Assembly: GCF_900105715.1 (NCBI RefSeq)
Contig: NZ_FNRY01000002.1
Coordinates: forward strand, 62,001 to 126,000
Source of the DNA: Paramicrobacterium humi
GTDB lineage: Bacteria; Actinomycetota; Actinomycetes; Actinomycetales; Microbacteriaceae
DNA length: 64,000 bases
Direction: 5' to 3'
The notes beneath the pieces are model-generated. The model was not told the origin of the DNA, ran no database searches, and saw only the letters and a list, made by a program, of their open reading frames with translations. The translations under genes and the position numbers were made by a program. Position 1 is the first letter of the stretch; the number at the start of each line of letters is the position of its first letter. Below, piece after piece: positions 25,401 through 33,039 of this stretch.

Positions 25401-25688
25401 GGCCAAGTGATCATCTGCAAACTCGACGCCGTGTACCGCACCGCTGACGGCTACCAGATCGTCGACTGGAAGACCGGTCGGCCGCCGAAGAGCCCGGAGG
25501 AACTGGAAGAGCGCCAGCTGCAGTTAGCACTGTACCGCGCCGCGTACGCGGAAGCGCGCGACATCGACCCCGAGCTGATCGACGCTGTCCTGTACTACGT
25601 GGCGGACGATCTCGTCATTCGCCCGGATCACTTGTCGTCGGCGGAGGAGCTGCGCTCGCGCTGGGAGTCCTCGGTGCTTCCCAGCTGA
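22482..25688 (+). CDS. adnB: AdnB-like helicase-nuclease subunit
   Basis: A 1068-residue UvrD/RecB-type protein and the lead motor of AdnAB, which unwinds and resects double-strand breaks. Walker A is GAGSGKTE (38-45) and Walker B is the full LDEYQD (280-285), followed by GDPNQSIYGWRGA. Motif V/VI segments are ILTIHGAKGLEWD and AYVAVTRAKD. The nuclease module keeps H900, D982 (KLDAVY) and D995-x-K997 (IVDWKTG). The gene is translationally coupled to adnA. Its last 61 bases overlap the 3' end of the opposite-strand kinase-like gene. Confidence 0.93.
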   Translation: MTRYTAREIAARLGLPAPTEEQVAVIEAPLQPALVVAGAGSGKTETMANRIVWLLANEHITVSQVLGLTFTRKAAGELASRVRERVAQLRRLDDADGGDVDVLETPTISTYNAFAASLFREYGRLIGREPDVTVITEASAWTLAREIIVSSDDDRLSGLDKSVDQITSAVVRLAHALSDNDAAHRRDEIERLCEQFPALLELPINDDTTRKRRPDPDLEKACAELGALPTLVEHAQRFDAEKRRRGLIEFSDQVSLALEICRRIERVPAEYQERYKVVILDEYQDTSVVQTELLARLFAGHGVMAVGDPNQSIYGWRGASASNLARFSADFGGGHADGYSLSTSWRNPRLVLDAANALVRPLPALPGVAVKRLSPASFAGDGRVDVDVAETIVDEADTTALWLAAQLERPGRSAALLCRSLKTVRPFTDALERRGVPYHVLGLAGLLEQPVIVDLVCALRVLNDPTAGSELIRLLTGARWRIGTKDIAGLRETARWLAKRDVHQQLIPDETRQLLRESVADDDSASLVDALDFLVTAPVDHRALADITPVGVQRMKACGRSLAELRRRSGLALNDLVNLVIQELQLDIEVAANATNALGASSIEAFSEQISAYLAVDERGALGPFLAWLAEAEKRENLSPRSEDPEPGTVQILTIHGAKGLEWDAVAVPRLVDGELPSTLRSKRGWTAFGELPYEFRGDSADLPQLAWRGAANQQDFARAYAAFGAELESRNAEEQRRLAYVAVTRAKDALLATGSFWSSQSRPRRPGVFMREVAAAVATEPVELPEQPLAEENPLAVDVDHVPWPLDPLGPREAAVHAAAERVRSADPDAATPWDDEIALLLAERERRQNATAQVDLPHRVPASRFKDFVSDPAAVAARARRPLPEKPYRQTRLGTLFHSWVEERAGIRGGSEMLDASLDELDIESDESGTLLPAEQAELDQLEVLKRTFEASEWGPRMPIEVEEEINFVLAGQVIICKLDAVYRTADGYQIVDWKTGRPPKSPEELEERQLQLALYRAAYAEARDIDPELIDAVLYYVADDLVIRPDHLSSAEELRSRWESSVLPS

Positions 25689-26845
25689 GACAGATCGATC
25701 GGCCCCGTGGCCAGATCGTCTTGAGACGCTGGCGCTTCATCGACGTCCGTCTCGTCGTTCGCCTCCTTGTCCCACTCTGAGAGGAACTCTGAGCGGTCGA
25801 AGCTGTCGGTGTCCATCGAGATGGCCGACGACGGCGCGCGGGGAGGCGTCGGATTCTTGTCGAGCATGTCCTGCACGTCGGACACCGTCATGATCGGGCC
25901 GGTCGCGGGGGACAACGGCGACATGAGGTTGCCGAGGACGCTGTCGACGAGACCGTCCAGCATCGAGACGGCGTCGGCGACGATCGCCTCATCGTGAGTG
26001 TCGCGCCCGTGCAGCAGCCACCGCGCGAGCTCGAGCTCCGCATACAGCAGCGATCGCTGTCGGATGAGCGCATCGGGGGACCGGTGGCTGGCCGCGACAT
26101 ACCCCGCGAAAACGCTCTCGGCCGCTTCGCCGGCCGCCGACAGCCAGTGCAGGTCATGTGCCGGGTCGGAGACCTTGAGCGAACCCCAACCGAGAACGCC
26201 GGTGACGATCGGGCCCGCCTCGTGGTCGGTGATCAGGAACGAGTCCGCCGCAACGGAGCCGTTGATGACCGTCGGCAGGAATCGCCACAGCGCCTCGTCG
26301 GCCGCGGCCTCGAGCCAGCGGTTCTTGACCGCCGCCGGAAGCATGCCGGTCGCCGCTGCCCGCTCGATGACGTTCCGCGCTTCCTCCCGGCAGTCGGACG
26401 CGCTCTGCACGGGAAGGCCCGCTTCCGAGACGAACGAGCTGGGCAGGCCGTGGATGGCCGCGAGAGCGCCCCCGATGGAAGCGGCGACACCGTCGCCGGC
26501 GGGAATCGCGGCCGCCTCCACCTGGTACCCGTAGAGGTAGTCGTAGACGACCGCGCGAGAGCCATCGACGGGGGCTTGGCCGATGACGCGGTGCACGTCG
26601 AACGGGAGGCGGCTGCGGATGCCGTCCGACATCGACTGCAGAACGAGAAGCTCGCGCGACTGGTCGGTCTCCGCTTGCTGCGTCGTCGGCACCCGGACCA
26701 CGTACTGGGACTGGTCGTCGCCGAGCAGGAGGGCGGAGTCGAACTCGCCGGACTCTCCGTGGCCGAGAGGGCCGCTGCCGACGAACGACGTATCGGGCAG
26801 GGCCGACGCCGCGACCGCGGCTAGAGTGAGAGGAGACCTGGCCAT
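25628..26845 (-). CDS. Phosphotransferase-like protein with degenerate catalytic residues (pseudokinase)
   Basis: A 405-residue protein with the APH/maltokinase-type fold: an N-lobe with the ATP-cradle strands (YVVRVPTT, VVYDYLYGYQVE) and a helical C-lobe ending SDPAHDLHWL. The catalytic loop, normally HGDxxxxN, reads NGSVAADS (N195-G196-S197), and the Mg-binding Asp of the I-D-W-G motif is Gly (VLGWGS, G219). Both catalytic aspartates are therefore missing. Residues 330-405 form an acidic Ser/Asp tail. I start at MARSPLTL, where TAACCT lies seven bases upstream on the minus strand; the longer frame is a shadow of nudC. It is convergent with adnB and divergent from nudC. Confidence 0.8.
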   Translation of the reverse strand: MARSPLTLAAVAASALPDTSFVGSGPLGHGESGEFDSALLLGDDQSQYVVRVPTTQQAETDQSRELLVLQSMSDGIRSRLPFDVHRVIGQAPVDGSRAVVYDYLYGYQVEAAAIPAGDGVAASIGGALAAIHGLPSSFVSEAGLPVQSASDCREEARNVIERAAATGMLPAAVKNRWLEAAADEALWRFLPTVINGSVAADSFLITDHEAGPIVTGVLGWGSLKVSDPAHDLHWLSAAGEAAESVFAGYVAASHRSPDALIRQRSLLYAELELARWLLHGRDTHDEAIVADAVSMLDGLVDSVLGNLMSPLSPATGPIMTVSDVQDMLDKNPTPPRAPSSAISMDTDSFDRSEFLSEWDKEANDETDVDEAPASQDDLATGPIDLSQLGSTEDSQRERSSSADDK

Positions 26846-26914
26846 GGCATCTAGGTTAGGTCGAGAACCGCCGCCTGGCGCATGCGCCACGCCCGTCCGA
26901 TGCCGAGGAGTCCG

Positions 26915-27826
26915 ATGCCCGCACTGGGGAGCCTTCCGCTTGCCCGCACAGAATTCGATCGCGACGGCGACGCCCGCCTGAAGGAGGACTTTCTCGGCGA
27001 GACGCTGCGAGATCCCGAGACGCGACTGCTGTTCGTCGCCGACCGACAGCTCCTGATTGACGACGGGCGCCTGGTCTTCAGGGGCATCGACGATCTCCCC
27101 GAGGAGTTTCTCGCGGCCGCCTACCTCGGCCGAATCGTGACCGACGGCGGGCAGCTGGAGCCGGGAACGCGCGTCGTCGCGGTCGTCCTCGCTGAGCCGT
27201 CGCCGCGCGAGCGCGGCGACTGGCGTACGCTGCGAGACGCCGCGGTCCTGCTCGATGACCTCGAGGGCGGCCTCGCCGTCGAGGCGGTCGCCGTCGCGGG
27301 CTGGCACAGCTCGGCGACACGCTGCACGCGCTGCGGAGACACGACCTCGATCGAGCACGCCGGCTGGATGCGCAAATGCGTGAGCTGCGGCACCGAGCTG
27401 TTTCCGCGCACCGACCCCGCCGTGATCGTGCTCATCACCGACGAAGACGACGAGCGCATCCTGCTCGGCTCGAACGCGATGTGGCCCGAAGGGCGCTACT
27501 CCCTGTTCGCCGGCTTCGTCGAAGCGGGAGAATCCCTCGAAGCAGCCGTCGAGCGCGAGGTCTTCGAAGAGGCGGGCGTGCGCGTCGTCGACCCCGTGTA
27601 CCTCGGTTCACAGCCGTGGCCGTTCCCGCAGTCGCTCATGCTCGGCTTCTCAGCGCGACTCGCCCCCGGACAGGATGCCGCCGACACGCGCCCCGACGGG
27701 GAGGAGATCCTCGACGTGCGCTGGTTCACCCGCGACGAGATCGCCGAACCCGGCGACGACGTGCAGCTCCCCGGCACGAGCTCGATCGCCCACGCCATCA
27801 TCCAGAACTGGCGGGACGGACGGTAA
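26915..27826 (+). CDS. nudC: NAD+ diphosphatase / deNADding Nudix hydrolase
   Basis: A 303-residue NudC that hydrolyses NAD(H) to NMN(H) and AMP and can remove NAD caps from RNA. A zinc ribbon has C137, C140, C155 and C158. The Nudix box starts at GFVEAGESLEAAVEREVFEEAG (about 200-221, with one conserved-position variation). The family marker SQPWPFPQS is at 232-240. The start is the third in-frame ATG, chosen because GAGGAG lies five bases before it. It joins uvrD2 by a TAATG overlap, so the two are coupled. Confidence 0.94.
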   Translation: MPALGSLPLARTEFDRDGDARLKEDFLGETLRDPETRLLFVADRQLLIDDGRLVFRGIDDLPEEFLAAAYLGRIVTDGGQLEPGTRVVAVVLAEPSPRERGDWRTLRDAAVLLDDLEGGLAVEAVAVAGWHSSATRCTRCGDTTSIEHAGWMRKCVSCGTELFPRTDPAVIVLITDEDDERILLGSNAMWPEGRYSLFAGFVEAGESLEAAVEREVFEEAGVRVVDPVYLGSQPWPFPQSLMLGFSARLAPGQDAADTRPDGEEILDVRWFTRDEIAEPGDDVQLPGTSSIAHAIIQNWRDGR

Positions 27827-29550
27827 TGTCCGATCTGCTCGCCGGACTCGACGACGACCAGCGGGTCGTAGCCGAGACCCTTCGCGGGCCGCTGTGCGTG
27901 CTTGCCGGAGCCGGAACGGGCAAGACGCGCGCCATCACTCATCGCATAGCGCACGGCGTGGCCACGGGAACGTACGCGCCGAACCGCGTTCTCGCCCTCA
28001 CATTCACGAACCGCGCGGCCGCCGAGCTGCGCGGGCGACTGCGTCACTTGGGAGCGGGAAACGTCCCGGCGAAGACGTTCCACTCCGCAGCGCTGAGCCA
28101 GCTCGGCTACTTCTGGCCGCAAGTCGTCGGCGGCGACATGCCGCGACTCATCGAGGCGAAGGCGCGCGTGCTCGGGCATGCGGCAGAGAAGCTCAAGCTC
28201 AAGGTCGATACGGCCGCGCTGCGCGATCTCGCAGCCGAGATCGAGTGGCGCAAGGTCTCCAACCGCAGCATCGAGCAGTATGCCGCGGCGGGGCGGACGC
28301 CGCCCGGCGCGCTCACGGCCGAGCAGGCCGTCGCGTTGATGAGCGCATACGAGGACATCAAGGACGAGCGCAGGCAACTCGATTTCGAGGATGTGCTCCT
28401 CGTCTGCGCGGGAATGCTCGAGCAGGAGCCGCGTGTCGCGCTTCAAGTGCGCGAGCAGTACCGCTTCTTCGTCGTCGACGAGTACCAGGACGTGTCGCCT
28501 CTGCAGCAGCACTTGCTCGACCTGTGGCTCGGCGACCGCCGGGAGCTGTGCGTCGTGGGAGACGCGAGCCAGACGATCTTCTCCTTCGCGGGGGCCGATT
28601 CCGCGCACTTGCTGGACTTCCCCCAACGGTACGAGGGGAGCCGCGTGGTGCGGCTCGAACGCAACTACCGGTCAGAGTCCGGCATCGTCGCGACGGCGAA
28701 CCGGCTCATGCGCGATCGGCCGGGCGCGCTCACGCTGCTCGCAGCCCGCGGCGACGCCGGGGCAGCGGCATCCGACCCCGATGTCGTGCAGTACCGCGAT
28801 GACATGGCGGAGGCCCGCGGCATCGCGCAATCGATACTCACGCGACTCGAGCAGGGAGCGAAACCCGAGGAGATCGCCATCCTGTATCGCGTGAACGCGC
28901 AGTCGGCGCCGCTCGAGACCGCGCTCGCCGACGTCGGCATCAGCTATCACTTGCGCGGATCGACGCGCTTCTTCGACCGGCCGGAGGTCAAGCAGGCCGT
29001 TCTCGCGCTTCGCGGGGCCTCGGTCGCGATCTCCGGTGAGCCGCTGTTCAAATCCGTGAGCGACGTGCTGCGCTCGCTCGGCTGGAGCCAGGTGCCGCCC
29101 GAGGCGCAAGGCGCCGTGCGTTCGAAGTGGGAATCGCTGAACGCGATAATGGCGCTCGTCGACCAGGTGCCGGTCGGCACGACGTTTCGGCAGTTCACCG
29201 ACGAGCTGCTCGAACGCCAAGCCGGTCAGCATGAGCCGACGATGCAGGCCGTGACGCTCGCGACGCTGCACTCGGCGAAGGGCCTCGAGTGGGACGAGGT
29301 CTACCTGCCGGGACTTGCCGAGGGCCTCGTGCCGATCAGCTACGCGAAGAGCTTCGAGCAGATCGACGAGGAACGCAGGCTGCTGTACGTCGGCATCACC
29401 CGAGCTCGCACCCGGCTCACGCTGTCGTGGGCTGAGGAAGGGCAGCGCCGGGTTCGCGAGCGGTCTCGCTTTCTGCAAGAGATCGGCATGCGCAGTCCCG
29501 GTGCGGCCGGTGCACGCGCACGGACTGGGGTGCGTTCGGCGACACGGTGA
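27826..29550 (+). CDS. uvrD2: UvrD/Rep-type DNA helicase, UvrD2-like but short
   Basis: A 574-residue superfamily 1A helicase translocating 3'-5' on single-stranded DNA. Walker A is GAGTGKTR (28-35), then TFTNRAAAEL, Walker B VVDEYQD (about 216-222), GDASQTIFSFAGA, TLHSAKGLEWDEV and YVGITRAR. It ends soon after the last helicase motif (RSRFLQEIG). The mycobacterial UvrD2 extends ~120 residues further with an HRDC domain and a four-cysteine motif; both are absent. The last 134 bases overlap the opposite-strand ThiF-like gene. Starts 1 base inside the nudC stop. Confidence 0.88.
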   Translation: MSDLLAGLDDDQRVVAETLRGPLCVLAGAGTGKTRAITHRIAHGVATGTYAPNRVLALTFTNRAAAELRGRLRHLGAGNVPAKTFHSAALSQLGYFWPQVVGGDMPRLIEAKARVLGHAAEKLKLKVDTAALRDLAAEIEWRKVSNRSIEQYAAAGRTPPGALTAEQAVALMSAYEDIKDERRQLDFEDVLLVCAGMLEQEPRVALQVREQYRFFVVDEYQDVSPLQQHLLDLWLGDRRELCVVGDASQTIFSFAGADSAHLLDFPQRYEGSRVVRLERNYRSESGIVATANRLMRDRPGALTLLAARGDAGAAASDPDVVQYRDDMAEARGIAQSILTRLEQGAKPEEIAILYRVNAQSAPLETALADVGISYHLRGSTRFFDRPEVKQAVLALRGASVAISGEPLFKSVSDVLRSLGWSQVPPEAQGAVRSKWESLNAIMALVDQVPVGTTFRQFTDELLERQAGQHEPTMQAVTLATLHSAKGLEWDEVYLPGLAEGLVPISYAKSFEQIDEERRLLYVGITRARTRLTLSWAEEGQRRVRERSRFLQEIGMRSPGAAGARARTGVRSATR

Positions 29551-30226
29551 TGCTCACGGCGGCGGCAGCCTCCTCGCCGGCGCGGTCGTTCTCGCGCAGC
29601 ACGCGCGTGACGACCGCGGCGACATCCGTAGCGAACGGCTCCCGGTCGAGCGTCGAGCGCACGCCGAGAAGCTGCGTCGCGATCGCCGTCCACGACGGGT
29701 CCTCGTCGGCACGCTCGCGGTCGAGACAGTGCAGGCACGGACCGACGCCGGGACGCACGAGCGGGCCGATCGTGGCTCCCGCGTCGCTGAAGACCACGGG
29801 AAGGTGAGGAACGTCTCGGCTGAGCCAGCGCACCGATGTCACGGGATCGACGACGAAGTGCGCGATGAGAATCGCGATGTCGGGTCGCTCGTCGTCCGCG
29901 ATGTCGGCACCGTGCACGCGCCGCACGATCTCCGCCGTCGGACCGGTTCCCTCGATCGTGAGCGTGCTGCGCCGCTCTGGCGCCGTCGCCGAACGCAGGG
30001 CCGGCCGCACGGCCTCGACGAAGGCGTCGATCTGAGCGTCGTCGACTCCCACTTCGGTGCCGATGACGGTGAGCGCGGCTCGAGGCACTCCCGCGCGGAT
30101 CGCATAGAGGATGTGCTCGAGCGCGGGGGAGACCTCGACGACCGCGCGCGGACTCGCGACACCGAGCTGCACTTGCGTGGGCGTGCGCCACACGAGCGGG
30201 TACCGCGGGTCGAGCTGGAGAATCAT
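29417..30226 (-). CDS. ThiF/TOMM-cyclodehydratase-like protein
   Basis: A 269-residue protein. Residues ~110-200 resemble the ThiF/E1-like part of azoline-forming cyclodehydratases (PDIAILIAHFVVDPVTS; GPLVRPGVGPCLHCLDRERADEDPSW). Cysteine pairs CLHC and, near the end, CAC in DCACRSL should bind one zinc. There is no YcaO partner, precursor peptide or glycine-rich ATP loop, so a role in natural-product synthesis is doubtful. A gene at this place (Rv3196 by position) is conserved in actinobacteria. The 3' end, including the CAC motif, is antisense to uvrD2. Confidence 0.7.
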   Translation of the reverse strand: MILQLDPRYPLVWRTPTQVQLGVASPRAVVEVSPALEHILYAIRAGVPRAALTVIGTEVGVDDAQIDAFVEAVRPALRSATAPERRSTLTIEGTGPTAEIVRRVHGADIADDERPDIAILIAHFVVDPVTSVRWLSRDVPHLPVVFSDAGATIGPLVRPGVGPCLHCLDRERADEDPSWTAIATQLLGVRSTLDREPFATDVAAVVTRVLRENDRAGEEAAAAVSITVSPNAPQSVRVHRPHRDCACRSLAESETAREPGAALPQPTTA

Positions 30227-30292
30227 GACGCCATGGTGCCTGAATCGGCGCGCGGCCGCCGGAGTTATCCACAGCGACCGCCTCGCGCCGGC

Positions 30293-31693
30293 TCAGACGG
30301 CCGGGGGAGGTGTCGTTCCCTCGTCCTTGTCGTCCTCGTCGGTCGGCTCGTCGTCGGTCGGCTCCGCCGCCGTGCGCAGCAGGTCCTCGAGCGCGACGTC
30401 CATCTCATCCGGTTCGGGAGCGTCGCCGCGCGCGGCGGCCTCCAGACGCTGGATGAGGCCGGCCGGGTCGTCGATGTCGGCAGTGGTCGGCACGAGGTCG
30501 GGATGCTGCCACAGGGCGTCGCGTTGACCCACGCCGACGGCGTCCGTCACCTTTCGCCACATCGCAGCGGCGTCTCGCAATCGTCGGGGCCGCAGCTCGA
30601 GGCCGACGAGGGTCGCGAACGCCTGCTCCGCGGGACCGCCCGTCGCACGGCGGCGACGCACGGTCTCGGCGACGGCGTCCGCCTTGGGCAGGCGAAGCGT
30701 CGCATCGTGCGTGACGACGTCGACCCAGCCCTCGACGAGAGCGAGCGTCGTCTCGAGGCGTTCGAGCGCCGCGAGCTGGGCATCGGTCTTCGGCGGGATG
30801 AGCGAGCCGTTCGTCATCGCCTCGCGCAGCTGCTCGGTGTTCGACGGGTCGAAGCTCTCGGCGAGATCCTCGATGACGTGGGTGTCGATGTGGATGCCGC
30901 GTGCGAACGCCGTTATCGACGAGATGAAGTGCAGCTTGAGCCACTTGGCCTGGCGGAACAGGCGGGCATGCGCGAGCTCGCGCACGGCGAGGTAGAGCTG
31001 CACCTGGTCCATCGGGATGTCGAGGCCCTCGCCGAACGCCGCGACGTTCTGCGGCACGAGCGCGGCCTCGTCGTCGAGCAGGGGGATGCCGATGTCGCCG
31101 CCCGACACGACCTCTGTCGAGAGCTGGCCGACGACCTGGCCGAGCTGCATCGCGAACATGGTCCCGCCGATCCCGCGGATCATGCGGGTGGCCTGGCCGA
31201 TCATGTCCTTGAACTGCTCGGGCGCCTGCTCGCTCAGCACGTTCGTGAGGGCGTCGGAGATGCTCGTCGCGACGGGCTCGGCGAGCTGCGTCCACAGCGG
31301 CATCGTCGCCTTCGACCATTCCGCGCGGCTCATGAGCCTCCCGGTTGCGGTGAGCGAGGCGACGGTCGTCACATCGGCGAGCCACAGCTCGGCGAGGTGG
31401 AACGCCTGGTCATACTGCGCGTGCTCCGCCGGCGTGATCGCGATGGCGTCCTTACGGCCGATCGTCACCGCCTGGTCGCGCGAAACGTCCCAGTTCACGC
31501 TGCCGTCGCCGCTCTGCTGCATCGCCCTCTGGAACTGCATCATCATCGCCTGAAGCGAGGCGGGATCGGAGGGCAGACCCGCCGCGCCGGCGAGCTGACT
31601 CGGGTCGACGCCGGACTTGCCCGAGAGGATGTCCCGGATCATGTCCTGGAATTCGTCGTCGGGGTTCTTGTCGTCGTCTGGCACTTCAGCCAC
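30293..31693 (-). CDS. Zinc-dependent metalloprotease, DUF2342/zincin_2 family
   Basis: A 466-residue protein of the actinobacterial DUF2342 family (Rv3195-like). The core has the altered zincin helix VRELAHARLF followed by WLKLHFISSITAFARGIHID, typical of the family. The N-terminal region has DPSQLAGAAGLPSDP and many Met/Gln residues. The C-terminus is acidic (TDDEPTDEDDKDEG) and probably disordered. Peptidase activity is assumed from the fold and not shown by a full HExxH. It is divergent from the Lon-like protease gene, as in mycobacteria. The GTG start has AAAGG directly beside it, so the start is less certain. Confidence 0.88.
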   Translation of the reverse strand: MAEVPDDDKNPDDEFQDMIRDILSGKSGVDPSQLAGAAGLPSDPASLQAMMMQFQRAMQQSGDGSVNWDVSRDQAVTIGRKDAIAITPAEHAQYDQAFHLAELWLADVTTVASLTATGRLMSRAEWSKATMPLWTQLAEPVATSISDALTNVLSEQAPEQFKDMIGQATRMIRGIGGTMFAMQLGQVVGQLSTEVVSGGDIGIPLLDDEAALVPQNVAAFGEGLDIPMDQVQLYLAVRELAHARLFRQAKWLKLHFISSITAFARGIHIDTHVIEDLAESFDPSNTEQLREAMTNGSLIPPKTDAQLAALERLETTLALVEGWVDVVTHDATLRLPKADAVAETVRRRRATGGPAEQAFATLVGLELRPRRLRDAAAMWRKVTDAVGVGQRDALWQHPDLVPTTADIDDPAGLIQRLEAAARGDAPEPDEMDVALEDLLRTAAEPTDDEPTDEDDKDEGTTPPPAV

Positions 31694-31805
31694 CTTTCAG
31701 CGAGCGACGGTCTTGCGGCTCTACGCTAGTGCCTGAAGCTTGAGGTTCGTCGTGGTCAGGGCAGCTCGCCGTCCGCCCGTCGCGAACATCCGGGAAGGGA
31801 TCCGC

Positions 31806-32960
31806 GTGACGCTGCCGAACGACGATCATCACGAGTCGCCGTCCCCGCTCTCGGAGCCGCTGTTCGAGCCCGCCGCGCCGCGTCCTCCGCGGCCCCGGCG
31901 CGTCGTCGCCGGCTGGATCAGCCTCGCCGTCGCCTTCGTCATCCTCGGCGTTCTCGCGTTGTCGCCGACCCCGTACGTCGTGCAGGTCCCCGGACCCGTG
32001 TTCAACGTCCTCAGCACGACGAAGACCGACGACGGAACCCAGCCGCTCATCGACATCGAGGGTGCGAAGACGTACGACGTGAGCAAGACGCTCGACATGC
32101 TCACCGTGAGCGTCGTCGGGACCCCCGACCGCTCGCCGAGCTGGTTCCAGATCGCCGTCGCGTGGTTCGACCCGAGCCAGGCCGTCGTTCCCATGAGCAC
32201 GTACTTTCCCGACGGCACCACCGTGAAGGAGCAGGACGAGGAATCGCAGCTCATGATGGTGAATTCCCAGCAGGATGCCGTTGCGGCGGCGCTCACGCAA
32301 CTCGATATCCCGTTCGATTCGGCGCTCACGGTGGGAAACGTGATCGCCGACACACCGGCCGACGGCGAGCTGCAGGTCGGCGACGAGATCACCGCCGCAG
32401 GGGGCGCGCCTGTTGGCGACGTGACGCAGCTGCGCGACGTCATCGCGAAGAACGGTGAGAAGCCGCTCACGCTCACCGTGCTCAGGGACGGCGCGAGCGC
32501 GACAGTGTCGGTGACGCCCACGAAGGCCACGTACAGCGACGGAACCTCCGGCTTCGTCATCGGCATCCAGACCACGGAGACCTACGACTTCCCCTTCCAC
32601 GTCGCGATCAAGCTCGACGATGTCGGCGGACCGAGCGCCGGCATGATGTTCGCTCTCGGAATAATCGACAAGCTCACTCCCGGCGCGCTCGCGGGCGACG
32701 CGGCCGTCGCCGGCACGGGAACCATCGACGCCGAAGGAGACGTCGGCCCGATCGGTGGGATCCGGCAGAAGCTGTACGGCGCGCGTGACGCCGGCGCCGA
32801 CTACTTCCTCGCCCCGGCCGACAACTGCGGCGAGGTCGTCGGGCATGTGCCTGACGGCATCCGCGTCTTCAGCGTCAAGACCCTCGACGACTCGCTCGCG
32901 GTGCTGCACGCGCTCGCCGACGACGGCGATCTCGACGCCCTGCCCTCGTGCAAGTCATGA
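31806..32960 (+). CDS. Membrane-anchored PDZ/Lon-type serine protease
   Basis: A 384-residue protein of the YlbL/Rv3194c family. A proline-rich cytoplasmic N-terminus is followed by one membrane helix (about 33-55), a PDZ domain (about 165-240) and a Lon-type protease domain with the Ser-Lys dyad S277 (GGPSAGMMFAL) and K322 (GGIRQKLYGARDAGA). The catalytic part should lie outside the membrane. I chose the GTG preceded by GGAAGGGA at six bases; the frame stays open for 22 codons upstream. It precedes UPF0182, the usual actinobacterial order. Confidence 0.92.
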   Translation: MTLPNDDHHESPSPLSEPLFEPAAPRPPRPRRVVAGWISLAVAFVILGVLALSPTPYVVQVPGPVFNVLSTTKTDDGTQPLIDIEGAKTYDVSKTLDMLTVSVVGTPDRSPSWFQIAVAWFDPSQAVVPMSTYFPDGTTVKEQDEESQLMMVNSQQDAVAAALTQLDIPFDSALTVGNVIADTPADGELQVGDEITAAGGAPVGDVTQLRDVIAKNGEKPLTLTVLRDGASATVSVTPTKATYSDGTSGFVIGIQTTETYDFPFHVAIKLDDVGGPSAGMMFALGIIDKLTPGALAGDAAVAGTGTIDAEGDVGPIGGIRQKLYGARDAGADYFLAPADNCGEVVGHVPDGIRVFSVKTLDDSLAVLHALADDGDLDALPSCKS

Positions 32961-32999
32961 CGTGAGACGGCGGCGTCTGCGCTTCACAGCAATCATCCG

Positions 33000-33005
33000 T
33001 AGGAT
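33000..33005 (+). promoter_or_regulatory. Possible -10 element of the UPF0182 gene
   Basis: TAGGAT lies 34 bases before the ATG, leaving room for a leader with the GAAGAGG ribosome-binding site. There is no clear -35. Confidence 0.4.
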
Positions 33006-33039
33006 TGACGTTCGACCCCGACACTGAAGAGGCACATCA

